This document shows, piece by piece, positions 32,028 through 42,300 of a stretch of DNA of 64,000 nucleotides. A program made the translations under genes and the position numbers. Source of the stretch: Blastomussa wellsi (lineage: Eukaryota; Cnidaria; Anthozoa; Scleractinia; Plerogyridae); assembly GCA_947652115.1 (NCBI GenBank), contig OX393565.1, forward strand, positions 24,032,488 through 24,096,487, read 5' to 3'. Numbering within the stretch: position 1 is the stretch's first letter; each line of letters begins with the position of its first letter. The notes beneath the pieces were generated by a model, which was not told the DNA's origin, did no database searches, and worked only from the letters and a program-made list of their open reading frames with translations.

Positions 32028-35000
32028 TTGGCAAATGGCGTGACTTTGAAACATTGCATGAAATGTCACCAAAAGGATAGAACTAAGAAGTCACAAAAAA
32101 TGAGTCGTGCTCATATGCTTTACGACAACAAGCCTTTGGAATCGGTTCCTGTAACTCCTGTGCGATGGGAGAAGCGATGGGAACCTGAACAAATATTTCG
32201 TTTGCAGAGGTTAGTATATTGACTCTCAGTCGTTTTATTGAGTATATCATAGAAATTTGAGTTTTCTCTTTCCACTTCACAGTGGTTCAATTGCTTACTG
32301 TGACTATTGATATTTTGTAATAGCACAAACAACATTGTAGTATACTTAGCTGGATGTGACTGGCCGAATTTAGAAGAATATAAATTATATTTCCTTCAAC
32401 CTTTAATAATTCTGTTGGGGATCTGGAGGGGGTGTTTTGGGGGCTGATAGGATTCAATGAAAGATCAGAAGACAACAGAGAACAAAAACATGCATGCAGT
32501 ATACGAACTAACCATTTTAACTAAATGTGACCAAACTTGTCAGTTATAAAGATGAAAAATTGAAACATTTGCGGATTCAGGGGCTAAAATGGGGTGTGGG
32601 GAGATGTATCACAGCATTACGTACGTTCACGAATGCAGATCTAATGCACCTATCAATGTTAAGACCGGGGGGGTCAGACATGGGGTGGGGATTTTGACAT
32701 TTTCTGAAAAGATAAGTCAAATTCCCCATCCCCAGGACAACATAATTGGTCAAAAGTATCAAAATCTTCCACTTCTCCACTATTAAAAATGGCGGCCAAG
32801 TCAAAATTTCCAATCAAAATCCCTACCCTGGGGACAAAACTCACAGTCAAAGTCCCGTGGGCAGCCCGACCCCCCCCCCCCCCCCCCTCGTGCTTAACAT
32901 TGATAGTTGCATAACTTGAGATTCATAATTCTCGTCTTATTTAATATAGCAGTACTTTAATGATATTTTGGATGAGCACTTCATATGGCATAGGATGGAA
33001 AAATTTTTCCTTCTGATGCTTGTCAAAGCCAAGAAGATTAACTTATTTCACCCAACCTTTTATCAACCAGTCCACAAAAGTACATGCAGGTATAGTTGTG
33101 GACAAAAAAAGTAAGTATGTTCAGTGATATATTGCAGTAATTTTCTGACTCATCCTTGGTGTAAAAACCTGTCAGTGACATAAAACAAAGAACGAACAAG
33201 ACAACAAAGAACTCAAAACAATATAGAAAAGAAAAACAAATAGCTCAAAAACAAAGAAAAAAGTCACAGGTTTTTACACCGAGGTAACCCAATTTTCTTT
33301 CAAAGGACTGGTGGGGTCATCATTGAGGGCAAACTTCATGACAGGTTAAGATTTTCTGTCACAGATCCATTCTCTGGTGCCCAAAAGGTATTCTTACATG
33401 TTTATTCAATGTCACATACATGTATGTTAAATAACGTTTGTTCATGTGCACTCAATTACCTGCCAATATGAGTTTGATAACAAGGGTTTGCACTCCTCTA
33501 ATACCTTGGTTCTGAACTAACAAAGATGTAACTCAAGGGAGTATTTTCGTCCCCACAGCCCACGATCCTTCTGGTGACTCTGGTCTGTTCCAGAAGGACT
33601 GTGGGCTCAGGGGACAAAATGTCAAAGCCAGCCAAAATTTCAAGTCTCTCATTTGATTTCCTGATAGTAAAAATACAATTTTTTAAAAGTAATTAAATTT
33701 CTAACAGAATATTAAACGATTATTTCATTTATTCAATACAGTGGCGCTATGTTGTGCTACATATTGAGATTTCAAAAGCCTTAAAGAGAAAGTTTGATTC
33801 AAGCTCTGGAAAAGAAATTGAGCCCAACTATGGAAAGGACAAGAAAGTCAGTACTGGCTATTTGATGTCTTCTTACAGTAAGTTAGACATAATAGTCCAT
33901 GGCTATAGACAAAGCAAAAGTTGTGATCACCAGAGGCACTAGGTACTTTTTTTTTTGCCCCTTTTTCTATTTCGTCGCTGACTGTTTTAGTATCCTGTAT
34001 AGTCACGCAACTTCTCGGATTAATAAAAATGTATGTATGCTAGCTGCTGGTGGGGACTGCTGTCATACCCTTCCCCCCACCCCGACCCTGAAAACAACCT
34101 CATCTCTGGAGCACATTCAGAAAAGCACCCCATGCGGACAAGGTAGCCCTGGGAAGATCTTGAAATCTAGAAGCTCTGAAGCCATTTTTTGCATTTTTGT
34201 GAGATGTTTCTTCAGAATATTCATAATTATAAAATAATGCTTGAAAAGTTGTCAACTGAACTTAGCTAAGAGAAATTATAATCTGGCTATGTTTGAAACA
34301 AGAAGAATCTGGAGAATACTAGCTAGTGGAAGTCATCTAGCTAAAGCCAGGATGAGGACCAGCCCAGGGTCGGAATTTCAGCTGTGGCTAACCACAAACT
34401 AACCAAAGCAACAGGCTCAAAGTAGGCTCAGATCCAGCCTCTTTATAATTAAGACGGAATCCATCAGGAAGTCGAGTAATATTCATTTAAGTTGGACAAA
34501 AATCGAGTACCAGAATATTTAAATCATGTTGCTTTATTTTCTACCCTTAATAAAAGATAAAGATGGAAGTAATTATTCGTGATAACACATCGACAACAAT
34601 ATCAGAGCCTGAGAAAATGAATTTTAAAGATCACAAACTGTAGGCAAAATCTAACATGTAGCCATTTTGTAAAATCATCTTTAAGCGATTCAGGGGAATT
34701 AGTGGATGGCTTCGAAATTTGTTTTCGTTTGGTGTTGCTAGAAAAGAGTTCTCCTTATAAGATATTTGAAGCAGTAACACAAAAGCTTGCAATAAGGTGT
34801 AAATAATTTTGGTACATAATTTTGTCCAATAAATACTCAAAGTCCTGGCGGATTCCGTCTTAATTTCTTGGATCTTAGCTCTTTCAACTGACTGTCTGGA
34901 ATCGGGAGAAAAGTGTAAACAATGTTTTTTGACTTCATTGTACTTTTTCCTAATTAATATTTATTTTCAATTGATTATTTTGTTGTGTATATACATGTAT

Positions 35001-37160
35001 GTAGGGACTTCCGCTTCAAGTGATTCAGATAAAATTAACCCAAATGAGGCAAAAAAGATGACAGCTGTAGCAGAGTTGTCCACACTCACAGAGAACAAAC
35101 TCCCTGATAGAGGAAACAATGCTTGTCAAGCTTTCTGGTGTGAAGAAAAAGACATTGAGAAAATGGAGCTGCTTCAGGGAGACCATGTCAGGTTAAAGAC
35201 TAAGGGAGAAGGTCCATGTATTGGTAAGCCAAGATTCTGCAGTTCTTATGCTGTTCTCTTAAGGTGGCTGCACAGTTTTTGATACCAGTATCTCATTTGT
35301 CATTTTTCTAAAACCATTGGTCTCAGAATGCCCAAAAAATAATGGTAAAACACATTCAAGTTAAAAGGATATTATAAGTTGACGTATGTGCTGTTGTACA
35401 TGGTAACATGACTGGATACAAAGCTAAAACTGGGTTTACATATATTTGCAGAAACTTAAATTTTCTCTGACCATCATTTGGCTGGAACAAACTTGTAATT
35501 ATAATGCTCACATTTTGTCACTATTCTAATAGACTTTTGACAGATAGATCTATCTTTTTTTCGAGGATAACTGGATTACATTGTATTTACAATAATTTTC
35601 CTTTGTTGAATTTCAATTATTTGCAGTGGCCCACTTGTTTACATTATCTTCCTGCCAAATGTTATAAAATTCTAATGAGTGGTTCGCAAGAAATACATGC
35701 ATTTCTTATAGTCACAAAAGAATTCAGTCTCAATTTTTGGCTAACTATGCATGTGCTGCATGGCAGTACCATTCATTTTTAAGAAGAAACATAGCACATA
35801 GAACCAGCATAGAAGAATTAAATCATCACTCAGCTCAATGGTTGTTTTTCGCAATTCTTGTGTACAGACTGCAAAGCGTGCGCTAAAACTGTGTTCAGCC
35901 ACCTTGAGTAAGAGCAATGAGGCTCATTTCCTGAACAGCGGTTGGTATTTGAGTGTAATTAGGGGTTAGAATATTATAAAGGTAGTGTATGTTTTACAAT
36001 TGTAGTGGTATCACAAGATATAATATTTGGCTAAAAATGTAAAATAACACATATCATGCTTCATGTTATTCAAGAGTTTATTGTCAAACTTGATGATGGC
36101 AGTGTAACAGCAACAAATTACACTGGAGGGGATGGAGCGGGCAGCTCCTGGACAGACAAGGTGATGACATTCAAAGGGCAGCAAGATACGCCACAAGATG
36201 AAGGAGCTGATGATAATGAATGGGTGAGTGATCTCCCTTGGAACATAAGATGTATTAAATACTGGAGGGGCACTCCACGATAAGCTATGTAAAGCATTTT
36301 ACAGGCTGGCCTTAAGGTCTGGAATGTCATATGAACTGGGATGAGAAAGGCAGTTGCACTTCTCTCAAGTTCCCTCTCCTCCTCCCAAGAAAACAGGTCC
36401 TCCGCCCCCCTTTCTTCCAGTTAGATAATCCTCTAAGTCACTTTAAAACTACTTGCTACTTACATCACTACAAGTCTTAACCTGCAGTGTAAGCTATCCA
36501 AGACTTTGAAATCGTTAAATCTTTCTATAAATTTGTAATGAAGTAAAAGCTTCCCTCCCTTCATCGATGAAAGTCCTGAATGTTATTGTGGCGTTGCACA
36601 TACATTGACAAGGGCATAGTTTGGGTGGTGTCCTGGGGTGCCCTTGACCCCCCCCCCCCCCCCCCATCTGCAAGACTTTTTAAGTAAACTACAATATTCA
36701 GGTAGCAAAAATGCACGAATCCAAAGAAACGACATAATATACAGTGTGCCACCACCCCCACACCCCCCTTGAAAAATCCTGGCTATGCCCCTGATTGAGG
36801 AATTCTGAATAATTTCTACTAGACTTAACATGTCTTCAGGGTTCGTACCCCTTTTCACAGACAAATTTCCAGGACTTTTCCACATTATCGGTAAACCCTT
36901 TTTCTTACAAGATCACAATATGAATTCTCCCTAATGTAAGCCTCTCGTTTCTTAGTTCAGAAAAATTCATTTCTTGAGTTTAACAGATTTCCAGTCCTGG
37001 AAAATGCCAAAATAAAATTCCAGGACTTTCCAGGTTTTGCAGGACCCACGAACCCCAGTCTCTTTGAATAATAATTATTATTATCTTCATTCTATAATGA
37101 AAGTATGGGGAGCTTGTTGAATTCTGAAAATGATTGATAATTATCTTTCAGGATGACTAA
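32028..37160 (+). CDS. Unrecognised six-exon gene
   Basis: Exons: 32028-32209, 33306-33387, 33742-33877, 35005-35223, 36075-36223 and 37152-37160. They total 777 nt (258 residues) with all phases closing. I do not recognise the family. The N-terminus is basic (KHCMKCHQKDRTKKSQKMSR), followed by a conserved-looking block (DNKPLESVPVTPVRWEKRWE), then IIEGKLHDRLRF and WRYVVLHIEISKALKRKF. The middle is polar (SSDSDKINPNEAKK). A WCEEKDIEKMELLQGDHVRL / FIVKLDDGSVTA block could be a small beta-barrel. The tail is acidic, ending NEWDD. No signal peptide or membrane span is evident, so it is probably a soluble nuclear or cytoplasmic protein (inference). The last exon holds only two codons and the stop. 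The start is uncertain: in-frame ATGs also occur near 32058 and 32100, the last in a better context. AATAAA lies at 37378. Confidence 0.7.
32645..32911. mobile_element. MITE with TGCACCTATCAATGTTAA ends
   Basis: The left end TGCACCTATCAATGTTAAG is inverted at the right as CTTAACATTGATAGTTGCA. G- and C-homopolymer runs lie just inside both ends. The related copy at 43710-43982 shares the right end. It sits in intron 1 of the unrecognised gene. Confidence 0.7.
33149..33286. mobile_element. MITE adjoining an exon
   Basis: TTGGTGTAAAAACCTGTCAGTGAC and its near-complement GTCACAGGTTTTTACACCGA bound an A-rich interior. The right end lies only about 20 bp before exon 2 (33306) of the unrecognised gene, so the polypyrimidine tract and branch region of that intron overlap or abut the element. 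Confidence 0.65.
33550..33613. repeat. Short imperfect palindrome
   Basis: CCCACAGCCCACGATCCTTCTGG pairs imperfectly with CCAGAAGGACTGTGGG after a 15-bp loop, flanked by GTCCCC and GGGGAC. Confidence 0.6.
34449..34863. mobile_element. TTAA-flanked MITE (GACGGAATCC ends)
   Basis: TTAAGACGGAATCC at the left and GGATTCCGTCTTAA at the right enclose 415 bp of non-coding DNA. The truncated relative at 7294-7690 shares most of the interior. It sits in intron 3 of the unrecognised gene. Confidence 0.8.
36609..36793. mobile_element. hAT-like MITE in intron 5
   Basis: The left end CAAGGGCATAG is inverted at the right as CTATGCCCCTG. Flanks share ATTGA. C-runs and GGTGG words follow inside. CAGGGGCATAGCC-type ends are typical of hAT MITEs. 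Confidence 0.55.
36837..37059. mobile_element. hAT-like MITE (CAGGGTTCGT ends)
   Basis: CAGGGTTCGTACCCC... TTTCCAGGACTTTTCC at the left is mirrored at the right by CCAGGACTTTCCAGG...CCCACGAACCCCAG. A clear target duplication is not visible. Confidence 0.65.
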
Positions 37161-37399
37161 GTACAGTACAAAAAGTATACAAATTCACAAGCTGGTACGA
37201 AGAATGCAGCAACAAAGTGACCAAGGGAAGCTGATTTCAGGCTACATAATTATCTCAAAAACTACACGCCAATTTAGAGATCATCAGGAGGGCAATTCAA
37301 AATCTGTTCGCTAGACTTGTTTCTGATATAGCCTCTTAGCCATTTCTTGTATAATTGCTTTGGGATTTTCTTTCATTAATAAAAACGAAAAAATTTTGC

Positions 37400-38300
37400 T
37401 AACATTTCCGAGTACTGGAACTGTTTGGCTCTCTCTAGTCTGGAGAGGAGCACATGCTCCGGTTCCCGATCAGCAGCTGGTAATCGAGCCTATGGTACTG
37501 TGTTATTAAGCTTAAAATGGCCATGTCAGTGGCTTGGATTAGTGGATAACTTAATTAGCATGTACTGGCATTTTAGTTTGAGAAGATATATCAAAGAACA
37601 AGACAGTGGGGTTTTCCAAACACCTCAAAATTAATGCCTTCTAGGAATATTCAAAGTTCAAGGAATAGCATGAACTCTGTAAAATACAAAAATATATTAA
37701 TATTTAGTTATTCAACCACATCAAACCAATGAACCTCACTCAAATTCATTTTTTTAATCAAACTGATAGTTTATATTTTAATTAGTACATAATAGTTACT
37801 GAAGATGTGAACACCCACCCATTGGAAACCCACAGAATGCATATACTCTATGTGACACATTATATAATGTTAAATTTACCAGTAATTTTTGTAGTAAAAA
37901 TTAAATATTTAACTTGCACCATGGAAGAGGCGGAAAACGAAAGTTGCAGCCTTATGCGCCTCATGGCGCGGAGAGAACTAACTAACTAACCATGGAAGAG
38001 GCAGTTAATTTTCTGCTATTTATAAACGTCTTCATGCACATTAGTATGAATGCTTGAGGGAGACAGAACATGTATTTACTAATGTCGCTCATGCCATTGA
38101 CAACTCTGAAGAATTAAGACTCTTGCTACACAACAAAGCCAATTCTCATTCATTTTGATAGTTGGAACTAAATACAATTCTTCAATAATTTTTAGTTGGA
38201 CATAATTGTTACAAAGTTTACTACAACTACACAAGAGGCATGCATAATTATTACCCTTGGCAGTAAATTTATAATAATTAAAAGTGAAAAGGTGTAGCAA
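37400..38300. other. Gene-free stretch
   Basis: Downstream of the unrecognised gene; no exon seen. A short direct duplication of ACCATGGAAGAGGC occurs near 37918 and 37989. Confidence 0.4.
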
Positions 38301-38301
38301 G

Positions 38302-38600
38302 CTGTGGAAGGCGCAGCGACGTAATGGTCAGTGCACTGGACTCCAGAGTGGATGGTCCGGGTGCGAGCCTCGGCCGCGGCACTGCACTGTGCTCTTGGGC
38401 AAGACACTTTGCTCTCACAGTGCCTCTCTCCACCCAGGTGTATAAATTGGTACTGCTGGGGCCTAGCATCCCATCCAGGGGGGGGGGGGGGAGTAGAAAT
38501 ATGGCTAGCCACTTAATGCTACTGAAATGGCAGTTGGGCCACTTGGCTCGAGGCTTGAACCCTTTACAGCAAAAAGGCCGCCACCTAAACAGGTCCTATT
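38302..38600 (+). repeat. tRNA-derived SINE
   Basis: Head: GCGCAGCGACGTAATGGTCAG (A-box region) and GGGTGCGAGCCTC (B-box). Body: TTGGGCAAGACACTTTGC, CTCTCACAGTGCCTCTCTCC and CCAGGTGTATAAATTGG. A G-run follows, then GGGCCACTTGGCTCGAGG. This is the best-preserved copy of the family in the window. Confidence 0.85.
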
Positions 38601-38664
38601 CAGCCAAGCCCTTGTTTACCTTTGAGAGTTTCAGTATCAATAATATAATATTTTAGTATATTCT

Positions 38665-38976
38665 CAGCTCCGACTATTGCATTTCTAGCTTTTTGATTGG
38701 CTAAAAAACTCCAACTATGAGCCAATAGTCGGAGTTTTACGTCATATGGAAAATAGTGCGCCAAGTTTTTAACTTCAGCCCTCTATAATGGCCGACACTG
38801 GCAGGTTTCAGGAGCTGTCTCCCACAAAAATTCAAGAGATATGTTTGAGAATTTTCTAAAACAATTATTCCATCCGCCCTTGTTGGATATGAAGTGATTA
38901 TAATCAACTCGCGCTACGTGCTCGTTGGTTATTTTATCACTTCATATCCAACACGGGCTCATGGAATAATTGTTAT
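38665..38976. repeat. Two adjacent hairpin elements
   Basis: The first pairs CTCCGACTATTG (about 38668) with CAATAGTCGGAG (about 38725). The second, 38860-38974, pairs ACAATTATTCCAT and GTTGGATATGAAGTGAT with ATCACTTCATATCCAAC and ATGGAATAATTGT, and is a near-perfect foldback of 115 bp. Confidence 0.75.
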
Positions 38977-39334
38977 ATATTTTACACAGAGCCTGTAAAA
39001 ATGAAAGAGATTACTGTGAAACTGCTAAATGATCAGATTTCCAGAAATACAACTTACAGCAATGCAATAAGATTTCACCATACAATTTACAGCCAAGCTA
39101 AGAAAACCGTGAACACCAGAAATGTTTACATATGGACTTTTTAATCCATACATGATGTTACAAAATACATGTACAGTAACCTCTGTACAAAATCTTGCAT
39201 AATTATAAAAAGCATATAATTATTTCTCCACATCAGTGATAACAATTTAATTATTCTGAATAAATTACAGTAATAAAGATTTCTAGACAAGGCAAGAATG
39301 AAGTTTTGAACTAATTTTTAATTAAAGTTTGGTG

Positions 39335-42300
39335 TTACTTGAAAAGCAAATCTTCGTCCTCTGCATCATCAAGTAGGTTGGCAGTTTGATCTGTAAACAA
39401 AAGATACAGAAAATTACACAACTGAAAATAATTATGAACATCACTATTAAAATTGAGTGGCACCAAGGTTCCTAGCTGCTACATGCTACACAAACCGGAA
39501 TTGTGCCATCTAGATTTTCCAATTGTCTTGAACAGGACAGACTTCACTTACCGATGCAAGTCAAAACAGATTATCCTTTTGAGCGAGTTCAAATTGTTAT
39601 GTTTGGTACATTCTTAGGTTGAGCTGAATGTATATAGTAATAAAAATATTTAGGTTCCACAAAACGATTTTATTTATAATAAAATTAATGTATTCTCAAT
39701 TGTTCACTGAAAACCCTCAGATGGGGGTTTGTTCAATAAAAATGTATATATAACTATGTACTTCTTAAGATTATGCCAAGAACATGGAGAGTGGACCTTT
39801 CGTCACCAATGGGTGACAAAAATCTTGCGGTATGAACAGAGTGGTAGGGATTCACTGTAAGGTCACAATTAAGTCCCCAATCAAAATTATTAGCTTCACT
39901 GCCTTTCTGACCAGGAACTGCCTGAAAAAGGTCCATAAACCCTGTTCTTTGCTACTTGATTATACTGTCACAGTATGCTCAAAATGGTAAAATCCACTCT
40001 TACCATTAGTTATTCCTTTTTCTTTCTTTGCTGCTTCTGCTTTCTTTTTAATAATTTTCTTCTTTTCTTGAATTTTCTTAAGCCTACAAATAACAAACCA
40101 TACATCTGACATGTATATGAACAGAAGAAAGTTGAAACACGGTCCAACATAACTATCATAACTACACGAAATGTAGAGCTCAAGTGATGTCGCTTCCTTA
40201 CAAGAAGTCAGACTATGGCAGTTCCTAAATCTTGAGTCATACCATTTGAGAGCATTTGAGAGTCATACCATTTGAGAGCATAATCCATGTGCAGATGTAT
40301 CAGTAAGTGGAAAACATTTTTTCAAGACTTGCAGATATTGCAGAATGCTGTTTTCCTATTCATTTGTTTGTGTAATGTGATGGAACAGACAAGAGAAGCC
40401 TTGAGAAAGACTGTCCTCCAGGCCTTCAATGCATGATAATATCGCAATGCTTAAAATTCACCACCAAGCCTTGTTTATGCAAATACTTTTTCTGACTCTT
40501 TAACAACACTCTGTCCTTCCTGAATTTTTATATGGACTGCATTTTTTGATATTTTGCAACTTTGTGAATTATTTTGTCCCTGATAAATTTAACCAATCTA
40601 ATGTAAACATGCATACAATAAACCAATTAAAATGATTCTAGTTCCAATCAGCTTTTTGGAGTGCTGAAATACTGTATGTAATAGTTAACTACATGTAAAA
40701 AAATGAAAATAAGAAGAAACTACATGTGACTGATCGGTACCTTCCTTATGTGTTACTCAACTCACTGACCTGTAGAACTCTTCTCTTTCTCTTTCATCCA
40801 ATTCTCCTATGATGTATGTTATTGTTGCCTCAATTTTCGGAATGATAACTGCAAACAAGAACAAATAATCATAATATACTAAAACGGGCAATAAATTATT
40901 ATAGAGTTACATTTAACACATACTGATTACAATAAATAGTTTTACAACAGAATGCCATTATCCTAACTTGATGCCAATATGTAAGTGAAGAAATCATGAA
41001 AACACACTTTCCAGGGACAATATGCTAGAAGGATTAATGTGAACTTTACAAGAAAATCAACCTCTCACCATACTCAATAGCATTCACTCTCCTATTTGTA
41101 ATTTTGATGGCTTCATCCAGAGTAATGAAGGCAGTCTGAAAAGATGAACATTCCAAACAAAACAACATCATCAATAATTTAACTAGACATAAGCGCTTTC
41201 AGTCACAGATCTGATTATGTACATCTACAGTCAGGGGTTTCAGAATGTTTTGAAGTAGGTGTCATCGACTGGAAGAGTAGGCGGCTGTTATAAGTGAGCT
41301 TTTTGGTCACAAGCTGATTGCTATGACCAGAGTAGCCGGCTGCATAATAGTCAAGTAACCGGTGGAGCTCCGGCACCTGCCGCCTTGTTTTGAAACCCCT
41401 GCTACAGTGTAGGCTGACTCATTTAGTTATTAATTAAAAAGTAAGGAATTTGATGAATGTTGGAAATTTTTATGATTAGATTCGTGGAGATGAACTGATG
41501 TCAGTGGAGTTGGGTCACTTTACATGGATTTGTAGTCTTTGTGTAAAATGAGAAACATATTATTTTATAATTAACAAAGATTTGCCAAAACCAGCACTCT
41601 CACTTCCCGCGAGGAGCACTGAGTTGGACAGAGCTTTTCCAATTAGATTGTCCAACTTTGTGCAACATCTGTCAGAGAGTAATACTGTAAATTAACTGCA
41701 GAAGCTGAAAAAAACCTCCCCTATAATAATAGTGGCCTACATAAATCTTTGCTGACAATTTGTAAAAAAATACCCTCCAGAGCTCTGATGGCCGTAAAAG
41801 CCCTGGTATGATATCAAAACTAATAGTCTGATTGGTAGTTTAAGTCTGCATACAAGCCAAGTGGCCCATCAGGCCAGAGCTTATCCCGGTTTCTGTAGCA
41901 TGAAGCAACAGAGAGTATTTCTACTCCCCCCAAGATGGGATGTTAGTCCACTGCAGGGTTACCTCTCAGCAGTAAATTTGCTGGTCCTATTTTATACACC
42001 AGCAGTGCTCGAAACTAACTTTTCAGCTTACTAGCCTTGTGGCTAGTGACAACTCAGATGGTACTAGCCAAAAAAAAATTTACTAGCCCAGCGTTGGTGT
42101 TGGCTAGGTCCGATAACAGTTGATCCCTAGCAAGACTTGCAAGCACAAAGCAAGCGACTTTCTTTGAACACATAATGTTGGTAATTGCATTGTTCTGAAA
42201 TCAGTTCCAATAATAAAACAATTTTGGTGGAACATAGTCAGCATGAAATGTCCATGATGAAATTCTGATCTTCAGTTTCCGAGCAAAGTGTTTGTGTTTG

